64,000 bases of DNA. Origin: Protopterus annectens. Taxonomy: Eukaryota > Chordata > Ceratodontiformes > Protopteridae. Shown here piece by piece: positions 38,851 to 49,720 of this stretch (position 1 is its first letter; each line of letters begins with the position of its first letter). Location of the stretch: assembly GCF_019279795.1 (NCBI RefSeq), contig NC_056744.1, positions 1,504,477,130-1,504,541,129 on the forward strand. Direction: 5' to 3'. The translations under genes were made by a program, and so were the position numbers. The notes beneath the pieces were generated by a model, which did no database searches, was not told where the DNA came from, and worked only from the letters and a program-made list of their open reading frames with translations.

Positions 38851-39683
38851 TCCTGTGTAGTTTCTGTGGCTATATTCCAAAACATTTTGGAGTACAGGGC
38901 AAATGGCTACACAGAACATACAAGATTCCTTTACAGCTTGCTGAATAGCTCTGCTATCTTGGATTGGTCGATTACCGTATAATTCAGCTGCTTATCCATT
39001 CGTTAGAATACCAAAATGTTTATCTTGTTTATGTGACTCTTCACTTGGTGTAAAGACATTTACTGAATATAAATCGAAACTCTATTGTGTGCATGTCACT
39101 CAGCGATGCAAACACTGTGTGACTGATTTGCATAGGGTTTATTGATTCCAGCCTATGGTTTATATCCTATGACCTGTTCACAGACTTTGGATATGTTTAC
39201 AACATAATTTTTATGCACTTCAAATTCTATGCATCATTTCCACGTATGGTTTATTACTTTTTGCCTGTGAATTTATAAGTGCTGTTATTATTTGTGTATT
39301 ATACTTTTCTGTTGTTGCATCATCTCTTACGTTTAAATACTTATTAGATTATTATTTTTTTCTTGAAATAATTGTTTTTCTTGGTTTAGGTTTTTTAGCA
39401 ATGACCCACAACTGTATGGGTATAGGAGTATTCACCCACAGTTTATGTTGTTTGATCAAAAGGATGAAGCCCTTACAACCTATGCCCTCACAACAAACAA
39501 ATTTGTTATGTCTTATAATAGACCATGAACTCTGTGACTAGAGGGAAGAGAACCACAAGATCAGATTTGAAACCAGAGAAATTAAGTGGCAGATATGTTC
39601 AAATGCTGATAAGTTCCCTGTTATTAATGATGCAGTTCATATAAAATATAAAATATTTTTGAAGGAGAGAGGGTTGAGAAAAT

Positions 39684-39685
<2 letters not shown>

Positions 39686-39755
<70 letters not shown>
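39686..39755. repeat. (AT)n microsatellite
   Basis: A pure AT run of about 35 units. Confidence 0.97.
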
Positions 39756-39759
<4 letters not shown>

Positions 39760-39914
39760 TACAAAGAATATTATTTCTGCAATAGAAAGTGTAGTATATT
39801 TATGTTTCATGTTTATTTTTTTTACTTGACTTTGTTGTATGTATCTTTTTAAGGTATAGACATGTGATTATCATGTGATGAGTTTATAGGGTTTATATAC
39901 AGTGTGATTTCTTA

Positions 39915-39965
39915 TGTGGACATTCTGAAGATATCCTGTGGATGCTATAGGATGAAAGTGCTAAA
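39915..39965 (+). ncRNA. Possible hammerhead-ribozyme-like core
   Basis: CTGAAGA is followed by a potential stem II (ATCCT paired with AGGAT around a 9-base loop) and then GAAA, in the spacing of a hammerhead core. GTGCTAAAGT comes next. Penelope-like elements are known to carry hammerhead motifs at their ends, and this window is rich in them. I cannot build a convincing stem III and cleavage site, so this may be chance. Confidence 0.25.
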
Positions 39966-41722
39966 GTAAATTCATTTTGTTGGCAAGTGGTGTTTTTTTA
40001 TATTTTCTTTCAACATCGGTTCTGTGATTGTTTTTTTTTATTTTCATTTCCCATCCCAGCTTCTCATTTTTCTATGTTTCTTTTACCTCTGCATGTTCGT
40101 ATCTCTTCCTTTTCCATCATCACCTGCAGCACACAAATTATTTTGCCTAGACCCTTTGTACTACACGGGAGCACCTTTACACTCTTAGGCTATTTTGTTG
40201 TGCTCCTTTTATTTTATTATGCCTCTTGCTATTTTTCTTTTCTTGTCATGTTTTTCTCTCATAGCTCCTGTTGTTACTGTTTCCTACCACTACTATTCCA
40301 TTTTAGTTTAAAGTACTTATGTCAGTATATCTTTCCACTCCAGTCTTTAGCAGGGTTGCCCGCTGTTTTCTAAAATAGAACGTGTCACTGGCACAAATTT
40401 TTCTTGTCTATTTTGTCTCTGACTAGCCCAGAGATTAGCTCCTAAATCTCTCTCATTCACCAACAATTAATCTCCCTTATCTTATGCTTTCTAACTGTGG
40501 TATAGTTGTACTCCAGATAAAGTCACACCAGATCCCTCAAACTCTTCTGTATAGCTTTTACTGTTCCACTTTACAAGTTGCTTCCATATGCACTATAGCA
40601 TGCAGGTATTGCCTTCTGTTTGACTGCCCTAATTATTACCTCTAGGATTTGGTCACTGGTTAACCTAGAGTCTGTTCTTACAGCCATGAGGTTTAGCCTT
40701 AGATTTAAAATCCAATATACCGTATTGGCAAAAGAACAACTGGACATTAACATTCTTTCTCTTTCTTGTTAAACCTCTCCACAGAATACCTGGTGAGCTA
40801 TCAATGTTTGCCCTACCCAATTTCTCTATGATCCAGTCCAAGGCTATTGAATTTGTTCACTTTTTGTGGAGGACGATTTTAGATGCCTTGGTGAAATGTA
40901 ACTAGGCCATTAGCACAGCCCTCTTCTGGTTTATCATGTGGCCTTACAATCAAGACCTGTTTTTGAAGTTCAAAATAACTACCAGCAAAAAGCAGAATTT
41001 TTTAGTCAGTGAATAACTTCCCAATACCAAAATATCTAAAATATCAAGAATTTAAGTTATTTTAGAAAGGCTGGAGAAGGTAGTGGTTGGTGGATTGAGA
41101 CCCCTTGTGAAAAATTAAACAAATGACTCAGAGAGCCTGTTTAAACTGATGGCTTAAAATGGAATTATGAATATTGAGGTAATGTGATGTCATCAGTCCA
41201 CAGAGAAATATAAGCATGACATTTGGACTGAAGTAGTAGGTAGTTATTTAAAGTGCTTCCAAAACAAATCTGTTTGTGGTGTTTTAAATCTATGTATGAC
41301 AGAGAATTATTTTGGCAAGTTTTTCTTTACAAAGACATGAGACTGCCATAGGATCACATTTCACTCCAATGCAATACTAATTTGATGGTGCAATATGAGA
41401 AAGAGTATCTGTATTACACTGATTTTTTGCCACAAATGTAGCATTTTTTTAACGTTTTATTGATGACTTGCGGTTTGTACTCCATATCAGTGATCTGTAC
41501 ATAGAACATCATTTCCCTGCATAACAAAAGGAGTGTTTAAAGTTTCAGATATGAAGTTAAAAAAATACTTCCATGATGTCACCTTAGTAGGAGAAGTGGG
41601 CAGAATAACATGTTTGAAATTCCACAGAAGAAAATGTTATTGACATTTCTGTATAAATATAGTTAAATATAGTTTCCAGCCTACATACTTAATTAAGTCA
41701 TTACCCTAACTTTTAAGACATA

Positions 41723-41723
<1 letters not shown>

Positions 41724-41794
<71 letters not shown>
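41724..41794. repeat. (CA)n microsatellite
   Basis: A pure CA run of about 35 units. Confidence 0.97.
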
Positions 41795-41798
<4 letters not shown>

Positions 41799-42198
41799 AA
41801 GTGTCACAAATATGCTAAGTAACACTGCTGAGGGCCCATATAAAAGCTACATAGAAAAGTACCTTCTGTATTCATTTTATAAATGGGAAGAAAATGGAAT
41901 GATAGGATAGCCAGAAAGGGAGAAGAACAAGTACAAGCAAAGGAATATACAGAAGGACAATGGAAGGGAAAAGTGCTCTGAGGTGGGAGAAGGAAGTTTT
42001 TTAGTAGGAGAGGTGCCATTTTTTTCTTAAAGAAGAACGGTAGAGGAGGAGTGAAGGATGGAAACAATATACAGCTGTGGTAGCAGTAGCAGACATGCAA
42101 ACATATAGCACACATAACACGTACAAAGACTGGAATGGGAGGAGGTGATACGAAAGTGGGTCCACTGTGAAGAAACACAGACAAAGAGTAGACAGCTG
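41795..42198. other. Non-coding flank of the Penelope-like element
   Basis: No gene was seen. A 44-bp stretch at 41872-41915 recurs at 47972-48015 on the other side of the element with one mismatch. Confidence 0.6.
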
Positions 42199-42284
42199 AT
42201 AATGAAAAGTCAACGAACCACGTACATACATGGTGTGTTATTGTACTTAGTCAACTAATGACAACAAAAAATGTTCTACTGTTA

Positions 42285-44668
42285 CTATCTCATAAGGGAT
42301 TTTAGTTTAAGTATACAAGCAATCGATGTAGAATTATTCAAGCCAGGCCAATTGTGTGCATTCAATTTAAGTTGCCATTCCAGTTCAAGTTTTTCTAATT
42401 TTAGTTGCCACGCACCACCCCGAATGTCAAGTTTTAAAACATCAAAGACTACAAATTTAAACTTGTGAGAAATTTCTATATTAATGTGTTTTGCTAAGGC
42501 ATTTACATCATTGTGGTCACGTATAGCTCTGATGTGTTCTCCAGTTCGTTCTTTGAGTTTCCTTTCCATTTTACCAATGTAGAACATGGTACAGTTACAA
42601 CATAAGGCACAATATATGACCTTTTCACTATCGCAACAGGTCTTTTCTTTCAAATGAATCTTAATACCATTAATCAAAACCTCATTGGTTTCAAAAACAT
42701 AAGAGCAATACTTACACCTGCCACATCTATAAGTTCTACCATAACCTCTATTTGATTTTTGTTCTAGACAATTTTTCAAATTCATACCTTTTTTATATAC
42801 TGTTTGTGGCATTTCATCACAATAACCATGTAATGATCTATCTGCTTGCATAAGCAGCCAATTTTTCTTTATAATGTTGTTTATTGCCTCACTATCCGAA
42901 TTGTAGGTTGTAATAAACCTTTTAGTAAAACCTTTTGCATCTGCTGCACTCACTGTTTTTGCATTATTGTTAGTAGATGTAAACACATTGTTTCTATCAT
43001 CTGTGGCCACTATATTTTCCGCCATTGTTTCTTCAGATAGTATAGGGGTGGCCTTTTTAATTAAAGGAACATAGTACAAATTATCACGTTTTGTTACAAC
43101 TTCGTGCATAATACTACTTATCAATTGATCTGGATAGCCTCTATTTCTGAACATTTCACTTAGGTTCAAACATTCTTTTATAAAATCTTCTCTATCGCTG
43201 ACCATTCTAGAGGCCCTGACAAACTGACCTTTCAACACTGCTCTTTTTTGGCAAAAAGGATGACAACTATTAAAATGCAACAAACTGTTACTGTAGCTTG
43301 CTTTTTGATATATTTTAGATATAAATTCTTTTTTTTGTAATATCCTTTTCCAATAACACATCCAAGTAAGCTATAGTAGTAGAATTCATAACTGCTGTAA
43401 ATTTTAAAAAAGGTTGTTGTTGAATTTATATATTCTAAAAACTCTTCCAATATTTCAACATTTCCACACCACAAAATAAATATGTCATCTAAAAAATGTA
43501 AATAGGTCTTAAAATACTTAAAATGTTGTGATGTGAAAATATACTTCTTCTCCCACATATGCATTACTATATTAGCATACAGGCCACCACATGGAGACCC
43601 CATTGCTACGCCTTCAATTTGTAAATAAATGTTTTTATTAAAAATTATAAAATTGTTTCTTAAACAAATATCTAACAGTTGATAAAATAAATTAATTCTT
43701 CCTTGGCTTAAGCCCTTGTCGTACAAGAATAAATTAAACCACTCCATTCTGATCTCGTGTGGAATAACGGAATACAAGTCCTTGACATCAATAGTTACCA
43801 AAATATCATTTTCACTAAAATCAATAGACCCTATAGTAGACAAAAAGTCCCATGAGTCTTTTAACATGTATTTTTCAGTTAATATGTAAGTTTTTAAATT
43901 GATGTCTATAAATTTTGCTATTGGATAAGTTATGGACCCCTGTGCATCAACAATCGGCCTGAAAGGGGGTTTTTGTAAATCCTTATGAATTTTAGGAAGT
44001 CCAAACATAGTAGGTGTCATAGGATAGGATACATTCATGTAATTAAACTCGTCAATATCTATATTACCTTCAATAAATAAATCATAAATGATTCCTCTAA
44101 TACGTTTATATGCACCATTTAATTCATTAATAGAACTCAGTGCATATGTATTACTGTTTAAGATATTATCTAATGCCTTGTAGTAATCATGAATGTTGAA
44201 TATAGTCATACCACCTCCCTTATCAGGCTGTATAAATCTAATGTTTCCTGTGTCCATAATTATATTCAAGGTACTCAATTCATTTTGTGTCAAATTATAT
44301 GTTTTGTGCTTAAAGTTGAATATGTTCAAATTACGAAAATCCAACTCACATAATTTTTCAAATAGTTCCAATGTAGGATGCAAAGGTGGGTTGAAGGAAC
44401 TTGAAACACACAGAGGTTTGGTCACCTGTTCAGTATTGTGAAACATTAAACCTAAATGTAACTTTCTAACAAATATTTTCAAATCAATAATGGAGTGTAC
44501 TACATTCATCTTTTTACTAGGAACAAAGGTTTCACCAAGTGAAAGTAAATCACAAATGCAATCACTGAAAGTCAAATCGGAATAATTGTAAACAGTAAAG
44601 TCTACTGTGATATTCATATATTTAATGGGCCTCTTGGTAGTACTTTCATTTTCTAACGACCCCTCCAT
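42285..44668 (-). pseudogene. PLE ORF2: reverse transcriptase with GIY-YIG endonuclease
   Basis: The RT part starts at 44668 inside the end of ORF1. It shows FIQPDKGGGMTIFNIHDYY (near 44220), MFGLPKIHKDLQKPPFRPIV (near 43980), motif A VTIDVKDLYSVIPHEI (near 43790), motif B QIEGVAMGSPCGGLYANIV (near 43600) and motif C YLHFLDDIFILWCG (near 43490). The downstream part has SYSNSLLHFNSCHPF, a cysteine linker RTYRCGRCKYCSY (near 42730), and a GIY-YIG domain with YCALCCNCTMFYIGKMERKL and KERTGEHIRAIRDHND (near 42560). The two parts lie in different frames that overlap near 43232-43361, so the ORF has one or two breaks. Catalytic motifs otherwise look preserved. Confidence 0.88.
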
Positions 44669-45867
44669 TGGCCCCTGTACTGTTTGTTTCTCCCTCTGGT
44701 AGAAGTTCCTCGATATTGGGCTTGATTTTGCGGCCCCCAGTTCCTCGTCTGAACATGCGATTGAAATGACTGTTGACGCTGTATTAACCTTTCGGACCTC
44801 CGTAAAGGTGGAAATTGGTCTAACTCTAAAAAAGTGTTATCTTCCAAGTCAATTTCTTCTCCTATAATAGACAAGTTGCTGTTATTAATAGTTCCACTGT
44901 CATAAACTGACATTTTGGATCCCCATTGTTGTGAAATAGGGGGTGGGGGATAAGCCATACCCTGCCCATATGAATTAAGGTCACGATCTAACTTTTTTAA
45001 CTTTCTGTCCTTAATTAATTTCATTTTCTCATCAATTGATTTGAAAATACGCTGGTAATCATAGTCATTACCAGAAAAGGCAGAGTCATTTTGCACTAAC
45101 ATGTTCAATTCTTCTGCCTTTTTTGACAGTGTCACAATAGACTTTTTGTTGTCACCAATAACCAAATTCATATAATCAAACCCAAACTTGTCAAATAGTT
45201 TGATTAAATCCATATGTAAAGGTGAGTTAGCTATAAGTCCCGTAGGAAATCTCCACACACGTAAGCCCTTAGGAACAATTTTCCTTTTTAAACATTCTTG
45301 GAAGTAGTTGTTATCCATCTGTAATTTCTTAATTTTTAAAAGAATGTAATCCAACTCAGATAGTTTATCATTAAATGTTTTTGACGTACCTGTAACATTG
45401 TTTGTTGTTGGTGTAAAACCATAATTGTTACTTAACCAAGAAGATATCTCATTGTTCCTTAATGTGTTAGGCTCTCTTGAAGTCGACGGTTGTTCACCTT
45501 CTATAGCATCCAATTGACTCCCAGAAGAAAAACACCTTCTATCCGGTTCACCTGAACCAGTTCCATTAATGTCCCCAAATGGATTTGCATGGAGGGAAAT
45601 GTTAGAGTCCTGTGATAAACCGCGTTGTTCCAAGCGGTCAATTCTACCTCTTAGTCTTTCAATTAGTTGCGTTAAATTACCAATAATACTGTCCTGTGCT
45701 GATGCAGTCTCCGTTTCAGCCATGTCCGCGCTCCAAAGAAAACCAAGATAATAAGAGCAGCAAACAAACAATCCAAAAATCAACGAACCACGGACTGGAC
45801 CAAGAAGTTTAATTGCAAAATTTAAAAACCACAATTCGAATAAGCGCTTTTGTTTGGCGCCTGCCAA
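44653..45867 (-). CDS. PLE ORF1: coiled-coil protein with RG-rich tail, 404 aa
   Basis: An uninterrupted frame precedes and overlaps the RT ORF. Residues 10-45 are hydrophobic (GSLIFGLFVCCSYYLGFLW). A second methionine at 45723 (MAETETASAQ) gives a 356-residue protein without that segment and may be the true start. A short helical region (IGNLTQLIERLRGRIDRLEQ) could form a coiled coil. A central block contains KLQMDNNYFQECLKRKIVPK, then GLRVWRFPT. The C-terminus is basic and RG-rich (YRGTSTRGRNKQYRGQWRGR), suggesting nucleic-acid binding. From memory, similar proteins with a KRK-VPKGLR-type block accompany vertebrate PLEs, but their role is unknown. Function here is inferred from position and composition only. 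Confidence 0.7.
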   Translation of the reverse strand: MAGAKQKRLFELWFLNFAIKLLGPVRGSLIFGLFVCCSYYLGFLWSADMAETETASAQDSIIGNLTQLIERLRGRIDRLEQRGLSQDSNISLHANPFGDINGTGSGEPDRRCFSSGSQLDAIEGEQPSTSREPNTLRNNEISSWLSNNYGFTPTTNNVTGTSKTFNDKLSELDYILLKIKKLQMDNNYFQECLKRKIVPKGLRVWRFPTGLIANSPLHMDLIKLFDKFGFDYMNLVIGDNKKSIVTLSKKAEELNMLVQNDSAFSGNDYDYQRIFKSIDEKMKLIKDRKLKKLDRDLNSYGQGMAYPPPPISQQWGSKMSVYDSGTINNSNLSIIGEEIDLEDNTFLELDQFPPLRRSERLIQRQQSFQSHVQTRNWGPQNQAQYRGTSTRGRNKQYRGQWRGR

Positions 45868-46025
45868 ACTTTTTCAAACAGTGATACATCACTTCCTGTA
45901 GTTTAAATAGTATTTTCCCATGATGTAAGCAATGACGGTTAGTTGCCAAAAGTCTAATTTAAAAATACAACAGTAAAGTAAATCATAAACGCAAAAAACA
46001 ATAACAAAATACATCAGCACATATT
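45744..46025. repeat. Inverted repeat of PLE B, inner arm (282 bp)
   Basis: Reverse complement of 47299-47580 with only a few mismatches. It covers the 5' untranslated region and the first codons of ORF1, so any promoter here exists in both orientations. Confidence 0.93.
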
Positions 46026-46447
46026 TTTATAATTATCACTTCCAATGTTCAATAAATGTATGTACAATCACACCAAAACATTTCATGAACTCCAAGGACT
46101 CAAAACCTATCCATCGTAAATATGCAAAGAAAATAAAATAAACTAAACCAAGTATTTGATAACCATTTGTGCAACATTTATACCAGTAGCTTTTAATTCA
46201 CCATTCGCATCACTCGATCAATCCAAGTGCCTGTATGCCTCAAAATAATGTTTTATACAATAGTTGTTCAGATAATCTCAACTGCATAAAAAAAATTCAA
46301 AAAACTTTTAACCCACCAATTCATGAAATTCATATCCATAATACTAAAATTTACCGTGAGTGTTAACCTATCAACTTAATTCCTTTAATTTCATCAAAAA
46401 GTCAAATGAACAACATATTTTAATCGCATAAAAACCTACACTAGGCT

Positions 46448-46500
<53 letters not shown>

Positions 46501-47298
46501 TAATGTTCCATAACATCTATTTTAAAAAACACTGTTTAAACAGCTGCGGCTGTCACCTGTTAGTTCATTTGTTGACTAAAACCAAAATACGCTCACAGTG
46601 TATGACCAAAGTAATAAAAGATGAAGAATAATATATTGCGTAAAGTGAGCATGTATAGTAATACATAGTGAGGTTTAAAATGTAAAAAGTTTTTTAAATG
46701 AAATCTAACTTGTATGAATATAGTGGTTAACGTGTTCACCTTTCTTCGTATATTGTTCTTCAATAAGAAGAAGGAACTGACAATTAAATTACCCTTATTG
46801 ATAGTACACGTTTCCTTTCGACAACATAAATAATATTAAAAATGGTTAAATCCAAGTATTCAACAATATTACTTTCATTTTTATCATTATTTTAAACACA
46901 TAAACAATCATGTTCACACATGTTTATGTCAATGTATGTATATTACCAGTAATTTATGTATACTACAAGAAATATTTATATAAAATACCCACATTTACTA
47001 TAATGAATAAATATAAGTAATAATAATAAACTATAATATAATAAATTAAGATTTAATGTTTAAAATAAGCTTTAATAACAATATAAGGTAATTTATAATT
47101 AATGTATTTGTGTTTAAATAAATTGATGTATTTGTGTTTAAATAAATATCCATTTGACAATAGTTTATATTTATGAATAATCCAATGTTGTTAATGGAAT
47201 GATGTTTAAAAATGTGTTTTTTATAATAATTCATGTTTATGTTAAATGAATTTACATAAAATCAACATAAACCATACATGAAATTCATAAAAAGTATG
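46026..47298. other. AT-rich loop between the PLE inverted arms
   Basis: 1.27 kb, very AT-rich, with no frame of note and a TA microsatellite at 46450-46493. It lies within the 13-bp target duplication, so it moved or arose with the element. Its role is unknown. Confidence 0.7.
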
Positions 47299-47580
47299 AA
47301 TATGTGCTGATGTATTTTGTTATTGTTTTTTACGTTTATGATTTACTTTACTGTTGTATTTTTAAATTAGACTTCTGGCAACTAACCGTCATTGCTTACA
47401 TCACGGGAAAATACTATTTAAACTACAGGAAGTGATGTATCACTGTTTGAAAAAGTTTGGCAGGCGCCAAATGAAAGCGCTTATTCGAATTGTGGTTTTT
47501 AAATTTTGCAATTAAACTTCTTGGCCCAGTCCGTGGTTCGTTGATTTTTGGATTGTTTGTTTGCTGCTCTTATTATCTTG
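47299..47580. repeat. Inverted repeat of PLE B, outer arm (282 bp)
   Basis: Second arm of the inverted repeat. It ends exactly at the 13-bp target duplication, so it forms one terminus of the inserted DNA. Confidence 0.93.
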
Positions 47581-47593
47581 ATAATGAAAAGTC

Positions 47594-48299
47594 CTGTGCA
47601 GCAAACAGGGGAGACTGAGTGAAACACAAGGAAGAGGGAACATCATGATAGGGGATAGAATGAGGAGAGGACTGCCAGCCAAGCCATTCCAGTAGAGAAC
47701 ATGCCCTGTGGCTGACATCATGAGTGGGCTTCTCCACAGGTGATCTGATGATTGACACACTGCCGGTCAAAAGTGAATGTGCTAAAGGGTGCCATTCCAG
47801 ATACTGAACCATAAATCTGACTCAGTCCCGACCATCCTTCATACCTTCTGCCAGATAACCCCAGAGGATCCCTCTGTGCCACTCCTTAATGGGGAACTTA
47901 TGACACCCACCAGAGGAGCAACAATAGACACTACAAGTGAACCCTACACGTCCGTTACCATATGATGACCATCATTTTATAAATGGGAAGAAAATGGAGT
48001 GATAGGATAGCCAGATTTATAAGATACACCCTAGTTATTGGTAGGGCTTGCTTGGGGACTACTGGGGACCCAGTAATTGGGGTAGTAGCCAGTGCAGGGC
48101 ATTGTTGCTACTGCTAGACCATATTGTGCACTACAACAGATGCTGCAGGAAAGAAATGAGAATATGTTTATAGGTGAATAGTATTACAGGTAATTACTAT
48201 GCTATTGATCTGTGAGTATCTTAAGAAGCCCAGCCCTGTATTCCCTTAATAATTATAAGCCCTTATAGTTTACCCGGATTCTCCAAAGATGGACGAGAC
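47594..48299. other. Non-coding stretch
   Basis: No gene was seen. It contains the right copy of the 44-bp repeat (47972-48015). Confidence 0.5.
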
Positions 48300-49720
48300 T
48301 ACTGTATGATGGGGTAATTACAAGCTTTTCCTACCCATGAAGGCCTTTGGTGCTCAGCAGGAGTGAATTTGTCATTACCCATCCATTCATCCAAGTTACA
48401 TTTGAACAGAGTATGTGAAGTACTCAGTTTTATGTGGAGATTACTACATTTCCATAGACGTGCTAATCACTGTGAAACATACCTTCCCTATATCATGTTC
48501 TGTTAATCTTACAAACCAGATTTAGGTCCCTTGAGTTAGTGTTTCTGAAACCATTAGACTTTTGAATGTCTTTAGGTCTGATAGTGCAGGGTCTGCTGAG
48601 GCTCTATACATGAGGCAGAAGTTGCATTTCAATAACCTCTTACCTCTATGATACTGAGACAAGAGAGAGAGAGACGGAAACAAGGCTTTGAGGTGATCTG
48701 TGTAGTTTTTATGATTTTAGGCCCTTGAATTTTTTTTTTTTAGTGAGGAAGAGTTGTGGTCAATCCTATGTACAAGTGTTTGGAGAGGTATACACCAAAA
48801 GGGCATTATACTCAATGATCATCCTAATGAGTGCTGAGTGCAGGGGAACTATTATCTCCTTGGATTTGAACACTATATGCTTAGAGATAAGCTGTGCAAT
48901 TAAAAAGATCTTCATTATAATAGTGGATATGTGATGATCAAAAGACAGTTCATTGTCAACATAGGTACCCAGATCTTTAACTATGGGATGAGTTTTCAGG
49001 AGGATGTTATCAATGTGATAGTTACAAAGGGAGTTAGGCTTGCCACAGGCTGCAATTATATATTTCTTGGCATTTAGTTTCAGTCTGTGGTTTAGACACC
49101 AATTATTTTTTGGGACAGGCCCTCTTGTAGGAGCCTGGTGTCCTCAAGAGAGTTTATGATGGCATGAAGTTTGCATTCATCTACAAACTTGGTCATCCAC
49201 AATCCTTCATTAGCTTTGACCTCTGAGAAGTAAATGCGGAAGTGAAGTGCACTATGGATTGAAACCTGGAGTACACTAATATTGACAGGTAATTTGGAGG
49301 AGGTAGAACCACTCACTTGTACTTCCTTAATTCTGTTTGGGAGCCAGTTTGTTAAACAATGAATCAGTCAGGGGTTAATATTTAGCTGGGACAATTTATC
49401 TACAAAGTCTGATTGTGTCTGTTGAACATCTTTGCAAGGCCTAGATGGCAGTGTGCACTTATTTGGCCTCATCCATTGCTTCAGTGACCTTTTCAAAAAA
49501 ATCAACCAGGTTAAGTAGGAAGGACCTGCCCCTGACAAATCCAGACTGGGTTGAGTCACAAGTTGGTAGGTCACCTATATCCCTATTTATTAGCTCAGTA
49601 GTGATCAGTTCTGTAAGCCTAATGGATTAAGCTGCCCAGACTTATGGGTCTATAATTTACCCAGGTCCATTGTAGCCCCACAGTTCAAATAACGGTTAAG
49701 GTCTTCACTTCCCATGCACA
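48300..49720 (-). mobile_element. CR1-like LINE, old 5'-truncated copy
   Basis: Minus-strand remnants follow the same order as the 2.4-kb copy: a motif A region with FVDKLSQLNINP (near 49390), a motif B/C region with IYFSEVKANEGLWMTKFVDE (FVDE where the family has FADD; near 49200), and a C-terminal part with a terminal region equivalent to DWMG-KFTP near 48380. Frames are short and broken throughout. Protein similarity to the other copies is lower, so this is an older insertion. Its 3' tail is not clear. Confidence 0.8.

Larger units (their letters stand above)
38851..41723. other. Non-coding stretch
   Basis: About 2.9 kb without a recognisable gene. It includes a TA microsatellite at 39686-39755 and a hammerhead-like motif near 39917. 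The 128-codon frame at 39987-40373 is T-rich (Phe, Ser, Leu) and shows no family features. Confidence 0.5.
42199..47593 (-). mobile_element. Penelope-like element, family B, nearly complete
   Basis: Identical 13-bp direct repeats (ATAATGAAAAGTC at 42199-42211 and 47581-47593) flank a 5.37-kb element that reads on the minus strand. It has a 5' region with a 282-bp inverted repeat, ORF1 (45867-44653) and ORF2 (44668-42285) encoding reverse transcriptase, a cysteine linker and a GIY-YIG endonuclease. RT plus GIY-YIG defines Penelope-like elements, which prime on nicked DNA or telomere ends. The inverted arms are about 98 % alike, the target duplication is exact and ORF1 is uninterrupted, so the insertion is probably recent. 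ORF2 has only one or two frame breaks. Confidence 0.92.

Noticed and set aside
39987-40373. 128-codon Phe/Ser/Leu-rich frame resembling a membrane protein
   Set aside because: It is a T-rich stretch with no recognisable family or gene structure. Hydrophobicity follows from base composition.
47512-47812. Two 80-codon minus-strand frames next to the PLE outer arm
   Set aside because: They cross the PLE boundary and have no counterpart in the inner arm beyond it, so they are chance read-through.
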